From Turritopsis dohrnii (Eukaryota > Cnidaria > Hydrozoa > Anthoathecata > Oceaniidae), in contig BQMF02000065.1 of NCBI GenBank assembly GCA_027922465.2, forward strand, positions 372,001-436,000: a stretch of 64,000 bases of DNA, written 5' to 3'. Below, piece after piece: positions 1 to 10,264 of the stretch; the stretch's first letter is position 1; every line of letters starts with the position of its first letter. The notes under the pieces were generated by a model, which ran no database searches, was not told the origin of the DNA, and was given only the letters and a program-made list of their open reading frames with translations. The position numbers were made by a program, and so were the translations under genes.

Positions 1-1449
1 CAGTCTGCCTTGTAGTTCATGGCACTTGGAAGGTACTCGGCTGTAATTGTGATTGAATTCTGGAAAAGATATGACCAAATTTATTTTGCAATTCTGGTCA
101 TTTCCTGACTTTTTGTACCCCCCCCCCCCCCCCCCCCCCCGTCCCCCCCCCATTTTCAGAAGATAAGATATTGCTGTTGTATTGTCTATCTGGAAATGTA
201 TTGATCTTATGCCCTTCAGTCTCTTTGGGAAAGTCAACAGAGCATACTTCACGGCCAAAAGTTCCAGGACATTTATATGAAGCTTCCTTTCCTGATGATC
301 CCAGGGTCCTCCTGTTGGTACTCCCTGAGCATAAGCCCCCCACCCCTCCTTGGAGGGATCTGTCTGAATCAAAATTTGGGATCTCTCTTGAATTATCTTT
401 CTCCCATTTGACAACTTTAAGTTTTCTGCCCACCATAGGAGTTCCTTGCGGGCTTTCCAGTCCAGGGTTATTTGCTGTTGATAATCTGGGTTTTCCTTCA
501 AGGCCTGTACTTGATTTGCCTGCAAGTACCGATACTGCAATTGTGCTGGAAGAACTGCTTGTATTGTTGAGCACAGTCTCCCTATCAGCTTTGTTAGGTC
601 TAGCAGTGTTACAGTGGGGTTTTTGTACATCTCTGAGCATTCTTTTATGATCTGAGCAGTTTTTTCTGGAGTAAGTGATAGGGTGAGAGTCTTTGAGTTC
701 ACCACCAATCCCAAGAACTCTATTTCCTGTGTTGGGTTGAAAATAGACTTTTTCTAGTTGATCACAAACCCTAATTGCTCTAGCCGGAAAATTACTGTGT
801 CCTGACTCATTAGTAACCCTTTTATGGTTTGATGCATTAAGAGCATGTCGTCCAAGTAAATGATCATCCGAATATTTATTTTCCTCAATAAAGCGACAGG
901 TACTTTCAGAAGCTTTGTGAAAATTCTGGGGGCTGGTCCTAGGCCAAAACACAGGCAAATGAACTCGTAAAGGCTGCCTGAGAAATAAAACCTGACATAT
1001 TTCCTTGAATGCTTCCCTAAAGGTACACAAAAATAAGCATTCTTCATGTCTAGTTTGCACATATAATCGTTTTTCTGCAGAACGTTTTTCAAATGAGTTA
1101 AGTTCTCCATTTTGAAGTGTTCGTAAGGTAGAAAAGAATTTAGTTGTTTCAAATTGATCACTGACCTGTTCCCCCCACTCTTTTTGCCTACTATGAACAG
1201 GTTGCTTATAAACTGGTCGACACATGGAGAGACTTTTTGTATTGCTCCCTTCTCCAGCATATCCCGGATCTCTTTCTCGACAAGGTTCATTTGTGAAATT
1301 GAAAATTTTACTGGGTGAGGTATTTTTTTTTGTACTGGTACTGAAGTGAAAGGGACCTCTAGACCCTGAACTGTGGACAAAATGTCTGGGTCGTTGGTTA
1401 ATTTTTGCCACTCTTTGAGAAAATATTTTAACCTTCCTGCCAAAGGCAC
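1..1449 (-). pseudogene. DIRS reverse transcriptase / RNase H, broken
   Basis: The RT would copy element RNA into cDNA. The open frame 1449-754 carries an INLKQLN segment, MKNAYFCVPL, FGLGPAPRIFTKLLKVPV and the catalytic box IIYLDDMLL. A stop codon follows FVIN at about 753, after which the frame resumes with KKSIFNPTQEIEFLG and a connection region. An RNase H motif (IQTDPSKEGWGA) appears near 300-340. A poly-C run at 118-151 then disrupts the frame before FNHNYSRVPSKCHEL. The corresponding region of element B is intact enough to align by eye. A longer open frame (1747-98) overlaps in another phase; it lacks RT motifs and is a shadow. Not functional. Confidence 0.85.
118..151. repeat. poly-C homopolymer run inside DIRS A
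   Basis: About 23 C, then GT, then about 9 C. The same spot in element B (about 25493-25500, between TTTGTA and ATCTTCAC) has only six C. This is therefore a local expansion of a short homopolymer in formerly coding sequence. The run length may not be reliable, since assemblies often err here. Confidence 0.9.
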
Positions 1450-2647
1450 TTTTGGAATTTCTGTCGAGAATAATTTTTTTTACAACCGGATGAACATGCT
1501 TTAGTTCCTTTACCGGAAAGAGATCTGGTGTCTTGCTGGAGAAAGTTGCTAATTTTAAGCTTGAACTTTCTCTTACCGGAAAAGCTTTCACCACGTCTTT
1601 GCTGGAATCTCTGTTGTTGTTGTGGTGGTGGTCTTGATGATGTTTGGTGGTCTCGATTATTTGCTCCTCCGCCAATTCTAAATCTTGGCCTCGCCATGCT
1701 GGCGGATGACGTTGGGAGGCTTGACGAAAAGGGCGGTGGTCTGCCACGTCGTTTTGAAGGTGAATTGAGATTGTGTAGAGCCTCTTTCGTGCTTTTCCGT
1801 GCTTTTACAATACTTTCTAGGTGTTTACGAAAGGGTTTTCCAAACAAGTCATCCTCCCTCTTTTTGAGGTCCTCATTGTCTTTCAAAATGTTCTTCACCT
1901 CAGGAATGTCTTTTAAGATATCCTTCAGGACACTGAATCGGCGATTGTACGTCAATGTGTTAAAGGCCTGACCAATGCATAAAACCGACTGTTGTGCAGC
2001 TAGAAGCAGGTCAGGTAGATTTAACTTGACATCTTCTCCTGTGCGGCTAGACAGTTGGTCGAGCTGTTGCCAAAGGTATCCCAGTGGTGCGAAAACTTGC
2101 ATTATGTTTTTCTGTATCTTGCAGAAAGTATCGTCCAAACTTTTGGTTTTATCATTCACAAGACCTTTCACGAAATCGTCCAAATCTCTTGGCACATCCA
2201 AATTAGTGGGTATAGGCAAAGACTTGAGAACTTCTCTTGTAATTGCTTCTCGGTTATGTAAACATTTAATTGTTCGTTAACATACTTCGCTAGATCTGGT
2301 GGAAGTTTCCACTTGTTTTCTTCGGTTTCTGTCTTTATTGTGAAAAATTTTCTTTTCTTTCTCACTGGCTCTTCATCTGAAGAAGATGAAGCAGCAGAAT
2401 CGCTGTCTCCTGAAGAAGATGACGACGATTACGACGAGGAAGAAACACGTTTTCTTTTCTTGTGTTTCTTCTTTGATAACTTTTTGGGCTTTTTTCGTTT
2501 GCCCGTTCCAAGCAAAGTTTGTTGTGTGCTACTCCCAGAGATGAGGGTCTCAGCTTTCTCTGAGTTATTGCCCTCATCTCCTTCCCCTTGAGCTTTGTCT
2601 TGCTCTGAAGGGGGAGTTTTGTCATTTTGGTTAACTTCATCGGCCAT
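1428..2647 (-). pseudogene. DIRS gag-like ORF1, frameshifted
   Basis: A start MADEVNQNDK at 2647 opens a charged N-terminus with a lysine-rich stretch (KRKKPKKLSKKKHKKRKR) and then a serine run. The protein continues in a second frame (about 2430-2168: KWKLPPDLAKYVNEQLNVY) and a third (2219-1428: NLDVPRDLDDFVKGLVND, then a Gln/Arg-rich basic tail). Element B has matching pieces (ENEWQLPADMLHYIHKY, then GQAFNSTSYQRRLNLL), so the three frames were once one protein. It probably bound element RNA. At least two frameshifts. It overlaps the RT frame by about 20 bp. Confidence 0.75.
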
Positions 2648-2875
2648 GATGTGCTTGATACTCGAAGATTCTCAGATGATAACAATGTTGCACGTGCGAT
2701 CACTCCGAAGCCATTTTGAAAATGGTTGAGCAGAGGTAGTAAAATTGGCTCCGCCGTGAGATACGGAGCACAACGATTGGGAGAACGCATTGTTATATCG
2801 TACAGAGATTTTATGATATAAAATTTCATTTCGTTCAGAAATTTTTCTATTACCCTCTGACGCTGCAATTATTGA
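2648..2875. other. DIRS A upstream region, no gene seen
   Basis: Presumed 5' untranslated or terminal part of DIRS A, on the minus strand upstream of MADEV. I could not identify its terminal repeat or the exact element boundary. Confidence 0.35.
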
Positions 2876-3105
2876 TTATTCATGTCCATCTTCTTGTTTA
2901 TCTTCTTGACTGCTAGATGATAATGTTGATTCAACAATTTCGGTGGCATTGGCATCAACACTAAATTCAAGTGATTTTACATTAGCTGCACCTCCCAAAA
3001 TTAGTTTGAAAGTGTCAAAAATAATTTTTCCACTCTCAGAACGAGTATCATTAATCAAAGCTTTTGAAAAACTTTGCCGTATCTCTTTGATCTTTTCCTG
3101 GATTC
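2876..3105 (-). pseudogene. Myb/SANT-like C-terminal ORF remnant
   Basis: An open frame of about 75 codons ends at 2876. It reads IKEIRQSFSKALINDTRSESGKII, then KLILGGAANVKSLEFSVDAN and an acidic tail. The R.S.SGK..F...K.ILGG pattern resembles Myb/SANT-like DNA-binding proteins often carried by transposons or expanded in cnidarians, but this is weak. The 5' side is replaced by R-family tail sequence at about 3105, so it is a fragment. It could instead be a last exon of an unknown gene. Confidence 0.35.
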
Positions 3106-3233
3106 TAGGGGTTGCAATGTATTTGTTTCGAACTGACGTCGCACAAAAAAAGAAATAATTTCGCTCACAACTCAATCTACCATTTTGCGTGACTTACAGA
3201 CAAACAGACGGAGAATCGGCTATTAATGTATAG
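3106..3233 (+). repeat. R-family tail fragment (R1)
   Basis: Holds the conserved 3' part of family R: GGGGTTGCAATGTATTTG, then ACCATTTTGCGTGAC, a CAAACAGA-rich stretch and the terminal GGCTATTAATGTATAG. The next unit's head starts at the following base, which makes this the leftmost piece of the tandem array. Confidence 0.75.
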
Positions 3234-4150
3234 ACTAGCCGCCAACGCGACGTTGCTCGCCGCCAATGTTCAGCCTGCGTTGTGTCACCACCTGCTCTAA
3301 ATTACTGCACTTAAAACCAGCGATAAGACTTCCTTTGCTGCTGGCTTTATCTTAACTCAACCGTTCATTGCCGCGTTCGCATTTAAAATGTCACCAGACT
3401 TTCTTGCTTTACACAATGCATGTCGAACGTGAACTTCACCTGGTTTTTATTTACAATCTTAAACCAATCAAATATCGGTTTAACATTGCACTCAAAACTT
3501 ATTATTAGCTTTTGTTTTACGCGCTCTAACATGGTGTTGTCAAAAGTAGGTGAAAAAATGGTTTCTCTTAAAGAGATCACACGAGAGGAAAAAAATGCAC
3601 GTGCTAAATGAATGAAGTGAATAAAAAACATGTTCGATCAGATTAAAATCGATTAAAAGAAATCGATTAAAAGAAATTAAAACAACTATTAAGACAAAAG
3701 CAAAAAAATATTTTGTTTCATGATGCTCTTTTTTTATCTATCGGTTTTTAAACATTTTGATTGCTCGAAAAAAACGTTCACCCGTCTCAGACAGTCAGGC
3801 AAGCGTTAGGATACACTGGCAAACCGCACATGCTGCCACGTTCTGCCACTGCTGCTTTTTGTCCAAAATGTTTAATCAGTTAGTTTCTTTGTATTTAGTT
3901 GATGTATTGTTTTCAAAGCCAAATTAATGGTGATCCTTGGAATATAAAACTAACAATAATAATAAAAACAAAACGTTATTCCTATTGGTTCACCGGCCAA
4001 AAAAAGTCACATTCGATTGGGGTTGCAAAGTATTTTGTTTCGAACTCACGTCGCACACACAAAAAAAATAATTTCTCTCACAACTCAATCTACCATTTTG
4101 CGTGACAGACAAACGGACAAACGGACGGAGAATCGGCTATTAATATATAG
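3234..4150 (+). mobile_element. R-family repeat, long form (R2)
   Basis: Starts ACTAGCCGCCAACGCGACG, a copy of the GC-rich head that in other units folds as GCCGCC-AA-GGCGGC. Ends with the CAAACGGA-rich tail and TTAATATATAG. 917 bp, no credible ORF. The long-form middle contains ATTTTGATTGCTCG, GTCTCAGACAGTCAGG and CTGCCACGTTCTGCC, found in every long unit. A GC-rich head plus a short-tandem tail recalls small RTE- or Helentron-related elements of invertebrates. The family is unresolved. Confidence 0.75.
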
Positions 4151-5023
4151 ACTAGCCGCCAAGGCGGCGTCGCTCGCCACCCATGTCCACCTGCTCTGTA
4201 TCACTGTATCAATAAACGTCAAATTTCCTTATAAACGGCTCGTACAACTTGTGTTCAACCAGAAGCAGATTCGAAGTCACAACCTCTGGAAAAACCAATC
4301 TTTTGTCAGTGTAACAATACACTCAAAACGCAGAGAGAGAAAACTTCAACTTTTTATTAGCTTTTGTTTTAAAAAAGTTACGCGCTCTAACATGGGTGCT
4401 ATCTAACGTAAGGGGGAAATCTTTTCTCTTCTTAAAAAGATCACGCCGGAGGAGAGAAAAAAAGGCACGTGCTAAATTGAATAAAGTGAATAAAAAAAAA
4501 CGTTCGATCTGAAGCGCATAACAATTAAAATAAGAAATTTAATTATTAAAAGAAAAGCAAAAAAATATTTCGTTTCATGATACTCTTTTTTTACCAATCG
4601 GTTTTTAAACATTTTGATTGCTCGAAAAAAAAGTTTACCCGTCTCAGACAGTCAAGGATACGTTAGGATACACTGGCAAACCAAACATGCTGCCACGTTC
4701 TGCCACTGCTGCTTTTTGTCCAAAATGTTTAATCAGTTAGTTTCTTTGTATTTAGTTGATGTATTGTTTTCAAAGCCAAGTCAACGTGGAATATAAAACT
4801 AACAATAATAATAAAAACGAAACGTTATTCCTATTAGTTCATCAGCCAAAAAAAGTCACGCTCGATTGGGTTTGCAATGTATATGCTTCGAACTCACGTC
4901 GCATACAAAAAAAGAAATAATTTCGCTCACAATTCAATCTACCATTTTGCGTGACTTACAAACAAACAAACAAACAAACAAACAAACAAACAGACAGACA
5001 GAGAATCGGCTATTAATATATAG
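4151..5023 (+). mobile_element. R-family repeat, long form (R3)
   Basis: Head ACTAGCCGCCAAGGCGGCG directly follows the TATATAG end of the previous unit. 873 bp, same internal blocks. The tail has an expanded (CAAA)n run at about 4966-4990, then CAGACAGACAGAG and TTAATATATAG. Non-coding. Confidence 0.75.
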
Positions 5024-5496
5024 ACTAGCGCCAAGGCGGCGTCGCTCGCCGCCCATGTTCAAACTGCGTTGTGTCACCTCCCAAAGAGTTCACGGAAAAA
5101 GGAATTAAGAAATTGACAATAAAAAGTGTTACCATCTTGTAGAGCTCGAAATTCTGAGCAAGAAAATGTATAGGATCATATGTCTATGACGCACTGTTAC
5201 AGAGATATTGTTGATCAAAATTTTTGATGACGTCACTGACCCGTCCCCCTAAAAAACTTGACCCAAATTTTTTGTCACCCTATCGCCTGTATCGCGGACC
5301 CCGAAAAACGTCAGTTATCCCTATTGTTTACGGAGATGATTTTCCCTAAACGTCGCATTCGATTAGGGTCTCAATACAATGGTTTCACACTGATTTCGCA
5401 CAAAATACAATAAAACAATCTTATCACAACTTAACCTACCATTTTGCATGACTTACAAACAGACAGACAGATGGAAAATCGGCTTTTAATATATAG
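5024..5496 (+). mobile_element. R-family repeat, short form (R4)
   Basis: Shares head and tail with the long units but has a different middle: GTTACAGAGATATTG, TTTTGATGACGTCA, GCGGACCCCGAAAAACGTCAG, CATTCGATTAGGGTCTCAA. 473 bp. This middle recurs at 9.4-9.7, 9.9-10.2, 40.4-40.6 and (reversed) 45.2-45.5 kb. Non-coding. Confidence 0.75.
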
Positions 5497-6402
5497 ACTA
5501 GCCGCCAAGGCGGTGTCGCTCGCCGCCGATGTTCACATGCTCTGTATCACTGTATCAATAAACGTCAAATTTCCTTATAAACGGCTCGTACAACTTGTGT
5601 TCAACCATAAGCATATTCGAAGTCACAACCTCTGATAAAACCAATCTTTTATCAGTGTAACAATACACTCAAAATGTAGAGAGAGAAAACTTCAACTTTT
5701 TATTAGCTTTTGTTTTAAAAAAGTTACCCACTCTAACATGGGTGCTATCAAACGTAAGGAAGAAATAGTTTCTCTTCTTAAAAACATCACGACGGAGGAG
5801 AGAAAAAAGGCACGTGCTAATTGAATAAACAGAATAAAAAACGTTCGATCAGAACGCTTAACAATTAAAAGAAGAAATTAATTTGTTAAAAGAAAAGCAA
5901 AAAAAAAAAAACACATTTTGTTTTGATATAATACTCTTTTTTTACCTATCGGTTTTTAACCCTTCGTTGCTGTGGTGGGGTCTTGAGTGCCCCAGAAGAT
6001 TTTGTCGCTAAATTTCATTAGCTTAGTCAACTATGACGATTGTAAGATTATTAGTACCTTATGTCCTGATAATGATCCATCGAATTAAATCCAATTAGTT
6101 CTAGTAATATCAGGAATTGTTTTTATTCTAGCCTTTTTATACTGTGGGGGTATTTTTATACCCACGTTAGTAATTGCGCTTTCCGAAGTTTTTTGAAAAA
6201 ATCCGCTCCATTACCAGATCTGTCTTGCTATGCACAGGCTGGTATATTCTTGCCGTTTCACCCTCCCTCGCTACATGAATTTAAATCAAAAGACTTATTG
6301 AATTTTCTGCATAAGACATCGAAGGGGGAGGAAAAAACATAAAAATACAGAGAAGAAAAATGCTTTCACCACTCTGAAATTGAGAGAAAAATAGGAAGAA
6401 GT

Positions 6403-8383
6403 ATGGAGTTATCTGATGAAAGTGACGTGATTGCAGAGAGTGGTTCAGATTTAAGTGATATTGATCATGTCAGCGAGGATGATGAAGAGCTGGACGATGT
6501 TGTTGTGACATTTGTAGGGAACGGTAAAGAAGTCATTTTAGGTAATGATGTTAGATATTTCATTGACTTTTTTGCTGATAATTCTGCCAACCAAACAAGT
6601 GGTTTGACAGAAGATATGAACACAACTAATTATATGACTGTGGCATTGACAGTTATTGCCTAGGCCTCAGGGTTGCTTAGTGAGTTGCTTAAATTTTAGC
6701 TGATTTTCAGGTTTCACTTCAGGTTTTGACTTCATATTGTCTTTGTAAAAAGGAACATGACATAGAAAATTCATTTACATTAAAGCATCTATTATTAGGA
6801 TTGTGAGAAATTCTGCACCTTATTTAGATGTTACTGGATTCGATCAAATCGTTGTTTTCTTCGGAAAAAATGGCATCGAATGGAGAAAAACTCCTGTCCA
6901 TTCAAGAGCCACAAGAACTAGCAAAACAAATATAGTCACACAGAAACCTGGGGTTACAGCATTTGCCAAACATGCTATGACACCACTTGAATGCTGGGAT
7001 CTGTTCTTCAATGAATCAATATTATTGTTATTATTGAATGCAACTAATCAGCGTATTGGCAGTGTTAGAAAAAAATATACCTCTAAAATCAATGATGTAT
7101 CATCAAGTGAATTAAAAGCATTTTTTGGTTTGCTGCTTCTTGGTGGAGTTTTTAAATCCAACAGAAGTAATTTGGATGACTTTTGGACAAGTGATGGGAC
7201 TGGAACTGAAATATTCAGGCTAACAATGTCAGAATTTCGCTTCAGATTCCTTCTTCAATGCCTTAGGTTTGATGATGTAAACACAAGGAAGGAACGGCGT
7301 AGGCTTGACAAGTTGGCGCCAATCCGTGAGGTATTCGAAATGTTTGTCAAAATTTGTAGATTGTCTTACTCTTTGGGAGCATATACTACAATTGATGAAA
7401 AACTAGAACCTTTTAGAGGAAGATGCAGCTTTCGCCAGTACATTCCTAGCAAACCTGCCAAATATGGCATCAAATATTTGCACTTTGTGATGCTCATAAT
7501 TTTTTTACCCAAAACATGGAGGTATATGTGGGCAAGCAACCAGAAGAAAGTGATTTCAACCTCAGCAACAAGCCTTTTGATATTGTGGAGAGATTGATAC
7601 AACCTATTAGTGGATCTGGAAGAAATGTCACCATGGACAATTGGTTTAATAGCTATGAACTTACTAGTCATTTACTGACAAACCACAATTTAACAGTTGT
7701 TGGAACATTGCGAAAAAACAAAGCCATCATCCCAAAGGAATTCTTATTGCCCCGAAAAGAGATGATCAGCATGTATGGTTTTCGTAAGGAATGTACCATA
7801 TTGTCATTTTCACCCAAACGGAATAAGAATGTTATTCTTATTTCATCTATGCACCATGATGCCTCTGAACAAAATGGCAAGCCGGAGATTGTAAATTTCT
7901 ACAATTACACAAAAGGTGGTGTAGATGTCGTCGATCAGATGTGTGCAAATTATTCAGTGGCAAGAAACAGCAGAAGATGGCCACTGACTGTTTTTTTTGC
8001 GTTATTGAATGTGGCAACTATAAATTCTCAAAAAATATTTGAAGAAAATACTGCAATGAAAATGACACGACGAGATTTTATTAAAATGTTGGCGATTGAT
8101 CTAACAAAGGAGCATTATGCAGAACCGAGCATGTCACCCTCGACTTAAACGTGATTTGAGACAATCGATTAGTACATATCTTGGGTTGCCAACAGATTCA
8201 CAGCAGAAGGATTGCACCTTGCCAAGATCAAGGCGATGCTCCGTGTGCCCACGAAAAGAAGATCGTAAGACACGTTTGAAATGTCAAGCTTGCTCCAAAC
8301 CTTTGTGCAAAGAGCACATTGTATGTATGTGTCAAGAATGTCTACGAATTAGTTTTGCGGACACAGAAGTAATGTCAGACTGA
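6403..8383 (+). pseudogene. piggyBac transposase (DDE_Tnp_1_7 type), frameshifted
   Basis: The protein would cut and rejoin DNA at TTAA. Three segments are visible. 6403-6663 is an acidic N-terminus (MELSDESDVIAESGSD). 6803-about 7475 and about 7475-8148 hold the catalytic core: TTIDEKLEPFRGR, CDAHNFF, VTMDNWFNSYEL, GTLRKNK, GGVDVVDQM. About 8117-8383 is a Cys/His-rich tail (RCSVCPR, KCQACSKPLC, CMCQEC). The three acidic catalytic positions expected of the family (TID, MDNW, GVDVVD) are present. Breaks lie between 6663 and 6803, near 7475 (a frameshift within KYGIK/FALCDA) and near 8140. The start is the ATG after AGGAAGT at 6400. Confidence 0.9.
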
Positions 8384-8537
8384 ATATTGAAATTCAATTG
8401 TAAATTTGTTTGGCAACTATTGACATATCATTTTTAGCGACTGCAAAACCTATCTGTCGAAACTCTACCTTTTTATATCAAACAATAACAATGTTTTCAA
8501 CGAAAATAATTATTGCAATTGGGCATGTTTGACAATC

Positions 8538-8845
8538 TTATGTTACTTTGGAAGAATTTCTGTTGTCAAAAGTTTTGATTTGTGTTCTTTATTGACTAAC
8601 GGGACTTTTTGGAAAAACGTTATCTTTTGTTTATGAACTATTCATTAATGCTAGTAACAAGTATTTTGATTTTAATTATCCGAACGAAGTATTATGTTAC
8701 TTTGGAAGAATTTCTGTTGTCAAAAGTTTTGATTTGTGTTCTTTATTGACTAACGGGACTTTTTGGAAAAACGTTATCTTTTGTTTATGAACTATTTATT
8801 AATGCTAGTAACAAGTATTTTGATTTTAATTATCCGAACGAAGTA
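8538..8845. repeat. 154-bp tandem duplication in piggyBac 3' region
   Basis: Two adjacent copies (8538-8691, 8692-8845) start TTATGTTACTTTGGAAG and end CCGAACGAAGTA. One substitution is visible (TATTCATT versus TATTTATT). They lie between the transposase end and the right TIR. Near identity points to a recent duplication. Confidence 0.92.
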
Positions 8846-9318
8846 TTAGTCTCACGTGATTGATCGAGGAAAGATTTTACCCCACGTCAGTATTCTCGTT
8901 AAAATTCCCACCGCAGCAACGAAGGGTTAAACATTTTGATTGCTCAAAAAAAAAGTTCACCCGTCTCAGACAGTCATGCAAGAGATAGTGGCAAATCGCA
9001 CATGCTGCCACGTTCTGCCACTGCTGCTTTTTGTCCAAAATGTTTAATCAGTTAGTTTCTTTGTATTTAGTTGATGTACTGTTTTCAAAGCCAAGTCAAC
9101 GTGGAATATAAAACTAACAATAATGATAAAAACAAAACGTTATTCCTATTAGTTCATCAGCCAAAAAAAGTCACGTTCGATTGGGGTTGCAATGTATTTG
9201 CTTCGAACTCACGTCGCACACAAAAAAAGAAATAATTTCGCTCACAACTCAATCTACCATTTTGCGTGACAGACAAACAAACAGACAGACAGACAGAGAA
9301 TCGGCTATTAATATATAG

Positions 9319-9823
9319 ACTAGCCGCCAAGGCGGCGTTGCTCGCCGCCCAGGTTCAGCCTGCGTCGTGCCACCTCCCAAAGAGTTCACGAAAAATGGAA
9401 TTAAGGAATTGACAATAGAAAGTGTTACCATCTTGTAGAGCTCGAAATTCTGAGCAAGAAAATGTATGGGATCATATGTCTATGACGCACCGTTACAGAG
9501 ATATCGTCGATCAAAGATTTTGATGACGTCACACACCCGTCGCAAAAAAAATTTGGCCTAAATTTTTTCGTCACCCCATAACCTGTATCGCGGACCCCAA
9601 AAAACGTCAGTTATCCGTATTGGTTACCGAGATAATTTTCCCTATACGTCGCATTCGATTAGGGTCTCAATACAATGGTTTCACACTGACGTCGCACACA
9701 AGAAGAGAAATAATTTATGTGTGATCTTACATTACTGACTCTCTTTCGCAGTTCACATCTACCATTTTGCGTGACTTACAAACAAACAAACAGACAGACA
9801 GAGAATCGGCTATTAATATATAG
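9319..9823 (+). mobile_element. R-family repeat, short form (R6)
   Basis: Head GCCGCCAAGGCGGCG, short-form middle with GATTTTGATGACGTCACAC and GCGGACCCCAAAAAACGTC, tail ACCATTTTGCGTGACTTAC, then CAGACAGACAGAG and TTAATATATAG. 505 bp, non-coding. Confidence 0.75.
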
Positions 9824-10225
9824 ATAGCCGCCAAGGCGTCGTCGCTCGCCACCCATGTTCAGCATGCGTTGACTTCACGAAAAATAAAATTAAGGAATTG
9901 GCCAGCAAAAGTGTGCCCATGTTGTAGAGCTCGAAAAACTGATCAAAAAAATGTATGGGATCGTTCCGCTACGATCAACCGTTACAGAGATATCATCGTT
10001 CAAAGATTTTGATGACGTCACAAGCCCGTCCCTCCAAAAAAATTCGGTCCAAATTTTTCGTCACCCCATCGCCTGTATCGCGGACCCCAAAAAACGTCAG
10101 TTATCCCTATTGGTTATCGAGATAATTTTCCCTAACCGTCGCATTCGATTAGGGTCTCAATACAATGGTTTCACACTGACGTCGCATAAGATAAAATCAA
10201 ATAATTACTCTCACAATTCAATCTA

Positions 10226-10232
<7 letters not shown>

Positions 10233-10264
<32 letters not shown>

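Larger units (their letters stand above)
1..2647 (-). mobile_element. DIRS-like tyrosine-recombinase retrotransposon A, degraded, cut by window edge
   Basis: Read on the minus strand, a gag-like region (2647 to about 1428) is followed by reverse transcriptase (1449 to about 754) and RNase H sequence down to base 1. The order and the RT style (MKNAYF, FGLGPAPRIFTKL, YLDDML) match DIRS1-type elements and the second copy at 24-28 kb. The recombinase ORF that should follow lies off the left edge. Frameshifts in gag, a stop after the RT core and a poly-C run in the RNase H region show this copy is dead. Family assignment is by motif only. Confidence 0.85.
5960..8926 (+). mobile_element. piggyBac DNA transposon with TIRs and TTAA duplication
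   Basis: Left end CCCTTCGTTGCTGTGGTGGG (5960 on) and right end, reversed, CCCTTCGTTGCTGCGGTGGG (to 8926) match at 19 of 20 bases. TTAA flanks both ends (5956-5959 and 8927-8930). The size, 2967 bp, and the single transposase region are normal for piggyBac. TTAA duplication and cut-and-paste movement are established for this superfamily. The transposase has frameshifts, so the copy is not autonomous, but its ends look recent. Confidence 0.96.
5497..9318 (+). mobile_element. R-family repeat, long form (R5), split by piggyBac
   Basis: A long unit whose centre is interrupted by a piggyBac element at 5960-8926. Without the insert and the duplicated TTAA it is about 851 bp. The uninterrupted sequence GGTTTTTAAACATTTTGATT in sibling units shows exactly where the insertion occurred. 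Confidence 0.8.

Noticed and set aside
98..1747. 549-codon minus-strand open frame
   Set aside because: No recognisable domain; the RT motifs lie in an overlapping frame (1449-754). It is a phase shadow of DIRS A.
5956..8930. Kolobok assignment for the TTAA element at 6-9 kb
   Set aside because: CCCT-type ends and the TIDEKL...MDNWF...GVDVVDQ core identify piggyBac.
9249..9431. Minus-strand ORFs ending SVCLSRKMVD
   Set aside because: Translation of the R tail repeat; recurs wherever the tail does and is not a protein.
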